A stretch of 64,000 nucleotides of DNA from Treponema sp. (GTDB taxonomy: Bacteria > Spirochaetota > Spirochaetia > Treponematales > Breznakiellaceae): NCBI GenBank assembly GCA_009777535.1, contig WRLP01000012.1:1-64000 (forward strand), in the 5' to 3' direction. The notes beneath the pieces are model-generated. The model was not told the origin of the DNA. It did no database searches and worked only from the letters and a program-made list of their open reading frames with translations. The stretch's first letter is position 1, and every line of letters starts with the position of its first letter. The translations under genes and the position numbers were made by a program. Of the stretch, positions 1 to 8,283 are shown piece by piece.

Positions 1-61
1 TGACTGGTCTCTTACAGGTTACCATACTTCCGCCTCCTTTGTCAATAGTACTGTTTCTCAT
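1..61 (-). CDS. 5' end of an unidentified gene (partial)
   Basis: Reading leftward, an ATG at 61-59 follows AAAGGAG with a 7-base spacing and opens a frame that stays open to the window edge (about 20 codons, beginning MRNSTIDKGGG). A second in-frame ATG at 25-23 follows a perfect AAAGGAGG with 7-base spacing and would give a protein starting MVTCKRPV. The second site has the stronger ribosome binding site, so the true start is undecided. Too little coding sequence is present to name a product. The gene is divergent from maf and has its own extended -10 box and a leader of about 165 bases. Confidence 0.5.
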   Translation of the reverse strand, partial: MRNSTIDKGGGSMVTCKRPV

Positions 62-242
62 AATCTACTCCTTTACTTTAATGGTTTATAACCCGCGAAA
101 TAATTGCAGGTTATTTTTCGGAAACTTAAGTTTCTGAAAAATTTCCTTATAAACTGTATTTTCGCACCGTTTCAACGAAACGGGAGAAAATGCATGGTCT
201 GGTAGGGAAGCAACCGGCTTCCTGACTAGGTCCATTATATCA
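62..242 (-). promoter_or_regulatory. Promoter and structured 5' leader of the left-edge gene
   Basis: On the minus strand TGA-TATAAT (242-234) is an extended -10 box. A transcript from about 227 would carry about 165 untranslated bases before the ATG at 61. This leader contains several inverted repeats: GGAAGCCGGTTGCTTCC, CCGTTTCGTTGAAACGG and GAAACTTAAGTTTC. I could not match it to a riboswitch class by eye, so it is called only a structured leader. Confidence 0.4.
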
Positions 243-250
243 CATTATTA

Positions 251-277
251 GCAAAAAAAATTAGCCTTTTGGCTAAA
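251..277 (-). terminator. Rho-independent terminator (minus strand)
   Basis: On the minus strand TTAGCC-AAAA-GGCTAA is followed directly by eight T. The 6-bp stem is short, but the T run is good. It lies just upstream of the -10 box of the left-edge gene, so it would stop transcripts antisense to maf or insulate that promoter. Confidence 0.45.
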
Positions 278-390
278 AATTAACAAAAAAAAATGAGTTT
301 TTTTTACCACGAACCACACGAACAAACATGAAAAAATTGGAATAGCCCCTTACCCTTTTCTCTTTCCCCCTTCTGCGCTACAATTCCGCA

Positions 391-978
391 ATGGAACCCA
401 TTATCCTGGCTTCGGCGTCTTTAAGGCGGCAGGAATACTTTAAGCTGCTGGCTCTGCCCTTCAGCATCATGCCCGCCCGAATTGACGAAACACCTCCGGC
501 AGTAGTTAATCCTATAGAATTTACCGCGGATTTGGCGGTCAGAAAAGTTAAAAAAGTGATAGAAACAATGAGCAGCCGCCTGCCTTACTGGATATGCGGG
601 GCCGATACTGTTGTTACTCTTAATGGCGAGGTTTTCGGCAAACCGCTTAACCGCGATGAGGCAAAATCCACTCTTACCAGACTTTCCGGCAGGGAACACG
701 AAGTTGTAACATCTATGGCGCTTTACAACAGGCGCAAGGACAAAATAGACTGCCGCTCGGTAAGCTGTTTTGTCGATTTTGCTCCGTTTTCGGACGAAGA
801 AATCGAATGGTACCTGAATACCAGCGAATGGCAGGGTGTAGCCGGCGCATACCGTATTCAGGGCATTGCCGCCTGCTTTATCAATTCAATTAAGGGCTGT
901 CCAAGCACAGTTGTAGGCTTGCCATTGCGCGAGTTTTATGTCATGCTTAGGGATAACGGCTACCCGTACGGGGGCTGA
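391..978 (+). CDS. maf: Maf family nucleotide pyrophosphatase
   Basis: 195-residue Maf/HAM1-like nucleoside triphosphate pyrophosphatase. Family members hydrolyse dTTP/UTP or modified nucleotides to the monophosphate, or act in division arrest. Seen: SASLRR near residues 8-13 (the S-x-S-x-R-R substrate motif), GADTVV at 70-75, GKP at 83-85, GREHEVVTS at about 100 and GAYRIQG at 152-158. Length is normal for the family. No Shine-Dalgarno sequence precedes the ATG. Instead TACAAT lies six bases upstream, so the mRNA may be leaderless. The long C/T-rich stretch before it resembles that before rnz. It stands alone, divergent from the left-edge gene and separated from rpsB by an inverted repeat. 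Which Maf subfamily (YhdE-like or YceF-like) it belongs to was not determined. Confidence 0.93.
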   Translation: MEPIILASASLRRQEYFKLLALPFSIMPARIDETPPAVVNPIEFTADLAVRKVKKVIETMSSRLPYWICGADTVVTLNGEVFGKPLNRDEAKSTLTRLSGREHEVVTSMALYNRRKDKIDCRSVSCFVDFAPFSDEEIEWYLNTSEWQGVAGAYRIQGIAACFINSIKGCPSTVVGLPLREFYVMLRDNGYPYGG

Positions 979-1053
979 TTTTCCACCGCTTTGCCGCAAG
1001 GCATTATAGCAGTGAGATACAGGGAAGGCTGGGACTGTCCAGAAAGTACAAAT

Positions 1054-1140
1054 TTTACCACGAACCTCACTAAAAAACACGAACTTTTACTTTGAATTCG
1101 TCCTTTTGTTCGTGTTCGTTTGTGTTGGTTAGTGGTTAAA
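1054..1140. repeat. Intergenic inverted repeat, ACCACGAAC family
   Basis: The left arm (1054-1084) begins TTTACCACGAACCTCAC. The right arm (1109-1140) is its imperfect complement, ending GGTTAGTGGTTAAA. Related arms occur at 44621-44761 and 48061-48215, and half copies near 302-330 and 15650-15668. It sits between maf and rpsB and would form a long hairpin on either strand. Confidence 0.75.
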
Positions 1141-1163
1141 TATTCTTTTCGGACACTCTCCGG

Positions 1164-1186
1164 GGGTTTTTCGTCTAGAAAAACCC
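1164..1186 (+). promoter_or_regulatory. Hairpin just upstream of rpsB
   Basis: GGGTTTTT (1164-1171) and AAAAACCC (1179-1186) form a perfect 8-bp stem with a 7-base loop, ending 6 bases before the AGGAGG of rpsB. No T run follows, so it is not a classical terminator. Position suggests a translational or processing element in the S2 leader, but that role is inference. Confidence 0.45.
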
Positions 1187-1203
1187 AGTGTTAGGAGGAT
1201 ACA

Positions 1204-2094
1204 TTGGCAGTAGTTACCATGAAAAATCTCCTGGAATCAGGAGTGCATTTTGGTCATCAGGTGAAACGCTGGGATCCGAGAATGAAAAAATTCATTTTCG
1301 CGGAACGGAACGGCATTCACATCATCGACTTACAAAAGACAATCCAGGCGATCAAGGACGCATACGAAGCGGTGCGAAAAACAGTCGCTTCGGGAAAAAC
1401 AGTGCTCTTTATCGGCACCAAGAAGCAGGCTCAGCAGGCAATCCAGAAAGAAGCCGAGCGCTGCGGAATGTTCTATGTAAATAACCGCTGGCTCGGCGGA
1501 ATGTTAACAAACTTTGTTACCATCAAAAAATCCCTTCTGCGGCTTAAAAAGCTGGAAAAAATGGAAGTGGACGGGACATTCGAAAATCTTACAAAAAAAG
1601 AAATCGCAGCTCTTGGCAAGGAACGTACCAAGCTGCAAAAAAATCTCGGCGGCATAAAGGAAATGAAGGAACTGCCCGGCATTCTTTTCATTATCGACAC
1701 GCGCAAAGAGGCAATCGCGGTTGCCGAAGCCCAGCGCCAGGGAATTCCCATTGTGGCCGTTGTGGACACAAACTGCAATCCTGATGGTATAAGCTATCCC
1801 ATTCCCGGCAACGATGATGCGATAAGGGCGATAACGCTTTTCACGCAAATCGTTGCCAACGCTGTGGTGGAAGCCGACAATGAGGTGGGCCTTAAAATTA
1901 TCGAAACCCTCGGCGACGAAGATATGGAAGGCCTGTTATCCGATGTTTCCGTTAAAGAAGAAGACAGGGAAATCGATATTGAAAAATATTCCACCGAAAC
2001 CGTGGCGGAAGCACCCAAGGAAGAAAGCCACGAGCCGGAGGAAGAAAACCAGATTCATGTTGATGTTGATAAAGTTTACGCTGATGACGAATAA
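1204..2094 (+). CDS. rpsB: 30S ribosomal protein S2
   Basis: 296-residue S2 protein of the small subunit, which joins late and helps bind S1 and mRNA. The N-terminus ([18 protein letters not shown]) is the conserved S2 opening, and FIGTKKQAQ and [12 protein letters not shown] are visible further on. The start is TTG, five bases after AGGAGG; the in-frame ATG at 1219 is too far from the SD and would delete conserved residues. The protein exceeds a typical 250-residue S2 by a very acidic tail from about residue 245 (Glu/Asp rich). It heads rpsB-tsf-frr-uppS-cdsA-dxr-rseP, whose members are tightly spaced or overlapping. Confidence 0.98.
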   Translation: MAVVTMKNLLESGVHFGHQVKRWDPRMKKFIFAERNGIHIIDLQKTIQAIKDAYEAVRKTVASGKTVLFIGTKKQAQQAIQKEAERCGMFYVNNRWLGGMLTNFVTIKKSLLRLKKLEKMEVDGTFENLTKKEIAALGKERTKLQKNLGGIKEMKELPGILFIIDTRKEAIAVAEAQRQGIPIVAVVDTNCNPDGISYPIPGNDDAIRAITLFTQIVANAVVEADNEVGLKIIETLGDEDMEGLLSDVSVKEEDREIDIEKYSTETVAEAPKEESHEPEEENQIHVDVDKVYADDE

Positions 2095-2109
2095 CAGGAG
2101 GAATATAAT

Positions 2110-2964
2110 ATGGCGGAAATTAGCGCGGCAGATGTAAAAAAACTCAGAGAAAAAACCGGAGCGGGCATGATGGAATGTAAAAACGCCCTGGTTTCAACCG
2201 GGGGCGATTTTGACAAGGCCGAAAAACAATTAAAGGAAAAGGGGCTTGCCGCCCTGGAAAAAAGAGCCGGCAGGGCGACCAACGAGGGGAAGGTTTTCGT
2301 TAAAATTAAGGGTTCCGGCGCAGCGCTGGTCGAATTGTCGTCCGAGACTGATTTTGTAGCGCGTAACCCGGACTTTATTGCTCTGGGAGAACTTATCGCG
2401 GACAAGGCTCTGGCAAACGGCTGGAGCGTACCCAATGATGATCTTAACGGCATGGTATCCGATCTTGCCACAAAGATACGTGAAAACATGAGCCTTAAAA
2501 GGATCAAGCTGGTTAACTCATCACCTTCTGAATATCTAACGCAGTACATCCACGGGGACGGCCAAATCGGCGTGGTTGTAAAGTGCGAATCTGACAATAG
2601 TGAAATTTTTGAAAACGAGGAAGTAAAATCTTTTATTTTTTCATTGGCGCTGCACATCGCAGCTTTCAATCCCCATGCCCTGGATCGCAGCAAAATCGAT
2701 CAGAGCTGGCTTAAAGAGCAGGAAGAAATCTTTCGCAAGCAGATGGAACAGGACGAAAAACTTAAAGGCAAGCCGGAAAATGTGCTGGAAGGAATTTTAA
2801 AAGGAAAAGTAAACAAGTTCCTAGCCGATATATGCATGATGGAACAGGGTTATGTGAAAGATGAAAAACTCAGCGTCCAGCAGGCGATAGCGGAATGTGC
2901 AAAGAAGGCCGACGCAAAACTCGCCATAAGCGAATATGTCTATTACAAGGTTGGCGGCGAATAG
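2110..2964 (+). CDS. tsf: Translation elongation factor Ts
   Basis: 284-residue EF-Ts, the guanine nucleotide exchange factor for EF-Tu. The N-terminal TS-N domain has LREKTGAGMMECKNAL (about 12-27), and the core has the conserved TDFVARN (about residue 80). Good SD (AGGAGG) eight bases before the ATG. Only 15 bases separate it from rpsB, the usual bacterial pairing, so the two are surely co-transcribed. Nothing in length or motifs is unusual. Confidence 0.98.
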   Translation: MAEISAADVKKLREKTGAGMMECKNALVSTGGDFDKAEKQLKEKGLAALEKRAGRATNEGKVFVKIKGSGAALVELSSETDFVARNPDFIALGELIADKALANGWSVPNDDLNGMVSDLATKIRENMSLKRIKLVNSSPSEYLTQYIHGDGQIGVVVKCESDNSEIFENEEVKSFIFSLALHIAAFNPHALDRSKIDQSWLKEQEEIFRKQMEQDEKLKGKPENVLEGILKGKVNKFLADICMMEQGYVKDEKLSVQQAIAECAKKADAKLAISEYVYYKVGGE

Positions 2965-2979
2965 AAAACAGGAGAAAAA

Positions 2980-3534
2980 ATGCAAAGCGTTATTTCCTCG
3001 ATCGAGGAACGAATGAAAAAAACGGTTGCAAGCCTGAAAGACGGCTTTGCATCTCTTAGAACCGGCCGGGCTTCGGCGGCATTATTCGATAAAATCAGGG
3101 TTGATTACTACGGCGAAAAATCACCCTTATCCCAGGTTGCAAATATTTCTGTGCCGGAAGCCAGGCTCATCGTCATTCAGCCCTGGGATAAAAACCTTAT
3201 CGGCGAAATAGAAAAGGCCATCCTTTCTTCGGAACTGTCCCTTAACCCCTCCAACGACGGAAAGGTAATACGTATTTCTATACCGCCGTTGACAGAACAG
3301 AGGCGGAAAGAACTGGTAAAACTGGCAAAAAGCCAGGCGGAACAGTCCAGGGTGTCTGTCCGCAATATCCGGCGCGACGGCAATGATGAACTGAAAAAAC
3401 TGCTGAAAGATTCCGGGATTACCGAGGACGATGAAAGCAAGGGTTCCGCTGAACTGCAAAAACTTACAGACAACTACATCGAACAGTTGAACAAAATCCT
3501 GGAAGAAAAAGAAAAAGAAATAATGGAAGTGTGA
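2980..3534 (+). CDS. frr: Ribosome recycling factor
   Basis: 184-residue RRF that, with EF-G, splits post-termination ribosomes. Typical features: LRTGRASAALFDKIRVDYYG near the N-terminus, VNI-type core and VSVRNIRRDGNDELKKLLKD in the long helical domain, ending in a charged helix. Start ATG follows AGGAGA. The stop overlaps the start of uppS (GTGTGATG), indicating translational coupling. Confidence 0.98.
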   Translation: MQSVISSIEERMKKTVASLKDGFASLRTGRASAALFDKIRVDYYGEKSPLSQVANISVPEARLIVIQPWDKNLIGEIEKAILSSELSLNPSNDGKVIRISIPPLTEQRRKELVKLAKSQAEQSRVSVRNIRRDGNDELKKLLKDSGITEDDESKGSAELQKLTDNYIEQLNKILEEKEKEIMEV

Positions 3535-4280
3535 TGGACAGGGAACCGCAAGTTTCGGGATATCCGGTTCACGCCGGGATTATCATGGACGGGAACGGGC
3601 GCTGGGCTCAGCGGCGCGGCCTTAAACGTACACAGGGTCATCTTGAAGGGTTAAAGGCGGCAAAAAGAATTGTAAAAGCTGCACGTGATATGGGCGTTAA
3701 ATATCTTACGCTCTATGCCTTTTCTACCGAAAACTGGAAGAGAACGGCCGAGGAAACGGGATTTATCATGAGCCTTGTTAAACAGCACCTCAGGGCCGAG
3801 CTTGATTTTTACAGGGAAAACCGCATCCGCATACGCCACGCCGGAGACTCAGGCGGACTGCCGCCGGACATTCAAAAAGAACTATCCGGTGCCATAAATG
3901 ATACAAAAGACTTCGACGGTATGCAGGTAATACTGGCTATCAATTACGGCGGCAGGGACGAGATCGTCCGCGCTGTGCAAAAACTGGCAGGAATGCGAAA
4001 GCTTGCCGCCGAGTCTGAGCCGGCGGAAAATATCGCAGAGCGGGACATTGCCGGCTGCCTGGACAATCCCGACATTCCCGACCCCGATCTTATTATCCGC
4101 AGCGCCGGCGAACACCGTACCAGCAATTTTCTGCTTTGGGAAGGCGCGTACTCGGAGCTTTATTTTTCACAAAAACTGTGGCCGGACTGGGAAAAAGAGG
4201 ATCTCAAGGCCGCCCTTGAAGATTTTTGCAAACGCGACAGACGCTATGGCGCCGAAACCGCCTCGGCAATGAGCGCCTAA
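3534..4280 (+). CDS. uppS: Undecaprenyl diphosphate synthase
   Basis: Cis-prenyltransferase that condenses isopentenyl diphosphate onto farnesyl diphosphate to make the C55 carrier lipid for peptidoglycan. HAGIIMDGNGRWA (catalytic Asp about residue 19), AFSTENWKR, and the C-terminal IRSAGEHRTSNFLLW and YSELYF motifs are visible. The ATG at 3534 overlaps the frr stop by one base. A GTG at 3531 is the alternative start, adding one residue (249 rather than 248). The neighbours dxr (isoprenoid precursor) and cdsA (lipid) fit an envelope-precursor operon. Confidence 0.96.
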   Translation: MDREPQVSGYPVHAGIIMDGNGRWAQRRGLKRTQGHLEGLKAAKRIVKAARDMGVKYLTLYAFSTENWKRTAEETGFIMSLVKQHLRAELDFYRENRIRIRHAGDSGGLPPDIQKELSGAINDTKDFDGMQVILAINYGGRDEIVRAVQKLAGMRKLAAESEPAENIAERDIAGCLDNPDIPDPDLIIRSAGEHRTSNFLLWEGAYSELYFSQKLWPDWEKEDLKAALEDFCKRDRRYGAETASAMSA

Positions 4281-4292
4281 CGGGGACATGTT

Positions 4293-5159
4293 ATGAAGAA
4301 ACTTGCGCAGCGGCTTCTGGTTTTTTTAATAGGGATTCCTTTAATAGTTATCCTTGTGCTCTTTCTTCCCTACTACCATAATCTGGCTCTTAACGTAGTG
4401 ATAATTATTTTTACCGCAATCGGCGCCGTTGAATTTTCAACAATGCTTGAAAAAAAACACCTGAAAATATCCAGGATCGAAGCGGCAATCCTTGGGGCAT
4501 TGGCTCCCGCCGTGGAAACATTATCACTTGTTTTTAACTGCTCCCGCTTGTCGGTTCCGTTTTTCCTTATGGCGGGTTTATTCTGGGTTCTTCTTTCCAG
4601 GATATTTTCGCGACTGGATGCAATCGAAAATTTTGCCGGACGCCTTGCCGCCGGTTCATCAGTATTGATATATCCTGGGGTATTTTTATTCTGGCTGGTT
4701 AGAATGAGCGAATGGAAAAATTCGGGCATAATAATTCTAATATTTTTGCTTGTAACAATAGGCAGTGATTCGGCAGCATGGCTGGCCGGAATTCTTTTTG
4801 GAAAACGAAACAGGGGAATAGTGCCTGTCAGCCCCAATAAAAGCATTGCCGGTTTTATCGGCGGCATCTTCGGCTCCATTTTAATTAGCTGCGGCGCGTA
4901 TTTTATTGTTCCTTCTGTTTTTATTATGCGCGGCGAAATTCTCCCCGGTACGGCCGCGGCAGTATTCCTCGGGCTATGCACGGGAATTGCCGGCGCTTTG
5001 GGTGATCTATGCGAATCGGCAATAAAGAGAAGCTGCGGCTTTAAGGACTCCGGCAATATCATGCTCGGCCGCGGCGGTGTATTGGACTCCATCGATTCAA
5101 TCGCTGTTGCCGCGCCTGTTTTTTATCTTCTTTACAGCCTGCTGTTTATCAATTTCTGA
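4293..5159 (+). CDS. cdsA: Phosphatidate cytidylyltransferase
   Basis: 288-residue polytopic membrane enzyme that makes CDP-diacylglycerol from phosphatidate and CTP, the branch point to anionic phospholipids. Several hydrophobic segments span residues 8-230. The C-terminal signature SAIKRSCGFKDSG...GRGGVLDSIDS is recognisable, but has Arg where many family members have His (PGHGG) and Ser where they have Arg (LDRxDS). This may be a lineage variant. The TGA overlaps the dxr start by one base (TGATGA). Confidence 0.93.
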   Translation: MKKLAQRLLVFLIGIPLIVILVLFLPYYHNLALNVVIIIFTAIGAVEFSTMLEKKHLKISRIEAAILGALAPAVETLSLVFNCSRLSVPFFLMAGLFWVLLSRIFSRLDAIENFAGRLAAGSSVLIYPGVFLFWLVRMSEWKNSGIIILIFLLVTIGSDSAAWLAGILFGKRNRGIVPVSPNKSIAGFIGGIFGSILISCGAYFIVPSVFIMRGEILPGTAAAVFLGLCTGIAGALGDLCESAIKRSCGFKDSGNIMLGRGGVLDSIDSIAVAAPVFYLLYSLLFINF

Positions 5160-6259
5160 TGAAAAAACGAATCGCAGTCCTTGGAGCTACAGGCTCGATA
5201 GGAAAAAGTTCTCTCGATGTCCTTTCCAAAGACAGAGACGCTTTCGATGTCGTTCTTTTAAGCGCCCATAACGACAAAACAAAGTTACGCGAAATTTACG
5301 ACTCCTGGCCGCAGGCTGTTTGCGTGCTTTCCGGGGAAGTCGACGGAAAAGAAAAACTGCTTGCCGCCATTGGGCAGGTAAGGGCGGACACAGTTATAAA
5401 CGGCATTGCCGGCAGCGCGGGACTGGAGCCTTCACTGGCGGCAATAGAAGCCGGCAGCGCCCTTGCCCTGGCAAACAAGGAAACAATTGTTATGGCCGGC
5501 AGCCTTGTTTCTCGCCTGGCATCTGAAAAAAAATCTAAAATAATTCCTGTCGACTCCGAACACTCTGCCATTTTCCGCATGATAGAAGCTCATGGCAGGC
5601 AAAACACAGATGAAATTATACTAACCGCTTCCGGAGGTCCGTTCAGGAACAAAACCCTTAAAGAGATGGAAAATATAACGGTCGAAGCCGCCCTCGCCCA
5701 CCCTACCTGGAAAATGGGGAAAAAAATCTCGATAGATTCGGCTTCCATGGCAAACAAGGGGCTGGAAATAATTGAAGCGGCGTATCTTTTTAATATGCCC
5801 CCTGAAAAAGTAAGGGTAACCATCCACCCACAGAGCATTGTTCATTCCATGCTGAAACTGCACAGCGGTGCAATTTACGCCCAGCTTTCCATGCCCGACA
5901 TGCGCCAGCCAATTCACGATGCCCTTTATTGGCCGGACATAAAACAAGGCAATTTTCCCCCGCTTAGTTTCGATTCTCTTTCACTGGAATTTGAAAAACC
6001 CGATATCAATAAATTCCCCATGCTGGGCTTTGCCTGGGAAGCGGCAAAGCTGGGCGGCCTTTACACTTGCGCCTACAACAGCGCCAATGAAATCGCCGTC
6101 GCCGCCTTTTTTGAAAACAGAATTTCCTTTCTTGAAATACCGGTGATTGTCAGGTATGTTTTAGACAGGGGCTGGGCTGCAGAATGCGGCGATATCCGGA
6201 CAGTTCTTAAAGCGGATGAGGATGCGCGCTCCATGGCTGTTTCTTACATCAACAGGTAG
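5159..6259 (+). CDS. dxr: 1-deoxy-D-xylulose 5-phosphate reductoisomerase
   Basis: 366-residue NADPH-dependent enzyme of the MEP isoprenoid pathway, converting DXP to MEP. The NADPH loop GATGSIG is at 9-15, ANKETIVMAG at about 105-114, the metal ligands in PVDSEHSAIF at 130-139, SMANKGLEIIEA at about 196-207 and IHPQSIVHSM further on. Length is slightly short of the usual 380-400, but all catalytic motifs are present. It overlaps cdsA by one base. Confidence 0.97.
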   Translation: MKKRIAVLGATGSIGKSSLDVLSKDRDAFDVVLLSAHNDKTKLREIYDSWPQAVCVLSGEVDGKEKLLAAIGQVRADTVINGIAGSAGLEPSLAAIEAGSALALANKETIVMAGSLVSRLASEKKSKIIPVDSEHSAIFRMIEAHGRQNTDEIILTASGGPFRNKTLKEMENITVEAALAHPTWKMGKKISIDSASMANKGLEIIEAAYLFNMPPEKVRVTIHPQSIVHSMLKLHSGAIYAQLSMPDMRQPIHDALYWPDIKQGNFPPLSFDSLSLEFEKPDINKFPMLGFAWEAAKLGGLYTCAYNSANEIAVAAFFENRISFLEIPVIVRYVLDRGWAAECGDIRTVLKADEDARSMAVSYINR

Positions 6260-6273
6260 ATAAGGATTTTTGC

Positions 6274-7629
6274 ATGCTGATAATGAAAGTAATTCTTGGG
6301 CTTTTTGGCCTTGGGATAGTGGTTTTTATTCATGAACTGGGGCATTTTCTCGCCGCTCGCCTTACAGGCATCGACGTAGAAGCGTTTTCCATCGGGTGGG
6401 GAAACCCGATCTTAAAAAAGAAAATAGGCGAGGTTGAGTACCGGCTTGGAATGTTTCCAATCGGCGGTTACTGCAAAATGAAGGGCGATACCGATTACAA
6501 GGAAGCCTGGGAAAATATTGTCAATGGGATAAAACCCGATAAAAGATCATTCCTCGGCTCCTCTCCGGCAGCCCGGATTCTTGTGTCCTTCGGCGGTCCC
6601 CTTTTTAATCTTGCCTTTGCCATACTTCTGTTGTCTCTAATTTGGGGCATCGGCTTTGAAATTAATACCCTGGAAAACAGGATTGTTCTGGCATCGGAAA
6701 TAACCGGTGAAATATTCCCGTCGGACGAGGCAGGACTTAAAACTGGCGACAGAATTATAGAGATAGCAGGCACAAAAACCCAGTATTTTCATGAAGTACA
6801 GGAAATCATAACCCTGAATGCCGAAAGGCTTTTGCCGGTTACGATTGATCGCGACGGCGAAATAATTCACTTGTCTGTAAGGCCTGTTCTTGACAAGGCG
6901 ACAGGCGCGGGAAAAATCGGTGTTTATTTCTGGATTGATCCGGTAATAGAAAGTGTCGCCGAAGGCGGCCCTGCGGAAATTGCAGGGCTCCAAACCGGAG
7001 ACATAATTATTTCCGTTAATGGACAATTGCTTAATAACAGCCTGGATTTTATAAAGATACTGGAAGGGTCTCCCCCTTCCCTCGCTGTGGAATACAGCCG
7101 CGGCGGCCTGTTATACGAAACTTTATTTACCGAAGAAAACCTCTCCCTGGGCGAGGCAAATTTGGGCTTTTCCTGGCGTTCCGTTCATTACCGCACTCCG
7201 CGCCTTTCCCTTCCCGCCGCCGCCGCCAAAGGTGCAAGCGAAAGCTGGAAAACCCTTTTGGTATCCATTGCCAGCCTAAGGCTGCTGTTTAAGGGAATTG
7301 ATCTGATGCAGGCGGTCTCCGGGCCTGTGCGCATAACATACATGATGGGCGATTTGGCGGCGCAGGGGTTCGGCCAGAGTGTTGCCACAGGTCTGCGTTC
7401 AATGGCGGAGTTTCTTGCACTTATTTCGGTTGCTCTTTGTGTAATGAACCTGCTGCCCCTTCCGATACTGGACGGAGGCATGATTATCCTTTTTACAATA
7501 GAATTAATCCGCAGAAAGCCGGCGCATCCAAAGGCAATTACGGTATTTCAGACATGTGGTATGATAATAATCTTCGGCCTTATGTTTTTTGCCGTTTTCG
7601 GCGACATAATGTACCTGGCGCGCCGTTAA
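6274..7629 (+). CDS. rseP: Site-2 intramembrane zinc protease RseP
   Basis: 451-residue S2P protease that cleaves anti-sigma factors or signal-peptide remnants within the inner membrane. HELGH at residues 20-24 holds the zinc ligands in the first membrane segment, and LLPLPILDGG near 393-402 supplies the third ligand in a late segment. Two PDZ-like regions lie at roughly 125-190 and 218-285. AAGGA precedes the ATG by 7 bases; a second in-frame ATG at 6283 is possible. It closes the rpsB operon, 14 bases after dxr. No rseA-like target is visible in the window. Confidence 0.95.
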   Translation: MLIMKVILGLFGLGIVVFIHELGHFLAARLTGIDVEAFSIGWGNPILKKKIGEVEYRLGMFPIGGYCKMKGDTDYKEAWENIVNGIKPDKRSFLGSSPAARILVSFGGPLFNLAFAILLLSLIWGIGFEINTLENRIVLASEITGEIFPSDEAGLKTGDRIIEIAGTKTQYFHEVQEIITLNAERLLPVTIDRDGEIIHLSVRPVLDKATGAGKIGVYFWIDPVIESVAEGGPAEIAGLQTGDIIISVNGQLLNNSLDFIKILEGSPPSLAVEYSRGGLLYETLFTEENLSLGEANLGFSWRSVHYRTPRLSLPAAAAKGASESWKTLLVSIASLRLLFKGIDLMQAVSGPVRITYMMGDLAAQGFGQSVATGLRSMAEFLALISVALCVMNLLPLPILDGGMIILFTIELIRRKPAHPKAITVFQTCGMIIIFGLMFFAVFGDIMYLARR

Positions 7630-7657
7630 GCCAATATAATTATAGAGGAAGTGCAGT

Positions 7658-8272
7658 ATGAAAAAAAATATACCGTGCCCTTGCGGCAAAGTTTTTTCGG
7701 CTGAATATGAAGAAGAAACAGACCTGGATCGTAATCCGGAGTTTATCGACAAAATACTCGACGGAACATACATAAACTTTACATGCCCTGACTGCGAAAA
7801 AGTACACAAGCCCGAGTATCCGGTCAGCCTTTTATGGCAGTCGAAAAAACTAAATTTTGAAGTTTTACCGGAAATGGACAGGGGAGAATTCTACCGCAGA
7901 AAAAAAGCCAATGCCGATTTTGAAACAATTATTGGCTATCAGGAACTTGCCGACAGGATCGCGGTAGTACGCGACGGCCTCGAACCTGTTGCTATTGAAG
8001 CGCTCAAATATTACCTGCTAATCAAGGCTGAAGAAACATACCCCGATCTGGAAATTAGCGCATGGTATCAGGGAAATGTCTCGGGCGGAATTGAATTTCA
8101 TCTTTATGGAATAACAAGCGATGAAGTTGCGGTGATGAGGATTCCGCGTGAAGTTTATGAAAAAACACTTGAAGATTACAGAAAACACCCGGGTAAAGAT
8201 ATTTTCGCGTCATTGCGAATCCGCTCATACCTTTCGGTACAAAACATAACAAGACCCGATTTTCTTAAATAA
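7658..8272 (+). CDS. CpXC domain protein
   Basis: 204-residue cytoplasmic protein with an N-terminal CpXC-type zinc-binding module: CPC at residues 7-9 and CPDC at 43-46, then an acidic C-terminal half without membrane segments. Family function is not known; the Cys pairs suggest metal binding. GAGGAAG precedes the ATG. It lies 28 bases after rseP and 11 before the propeller gene, so it may be the tail of the same transcript. Confidence 0.75.
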   Translation: MKKNIPCPCGKVFSAEYEEETDLDRNPEFIDKILDGTYINFTCPDCEKVHKPEYPVSLLWQSKKLNFEVLPEMDRGEFYRRKKANADFETIIGYQELADRIAVVRDGLEPVAIEALKYYLLIKAEETYPDLEISAWYQGNVSGGIEFHLYGITSDEVAVMRIPREVYEKTLEDYRKHPGKDIFASLRIRSYLSVQNITRPDFLK

Positions 8273-8283
8273 GAGTAATTTGA

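Noticed and set aside
4373-5092. 239-residue open frame on the minus strand inside cdsA
   Set aside because: It lies antisense to a clear cdsA and is a composition shadow with no RBS or family motif.
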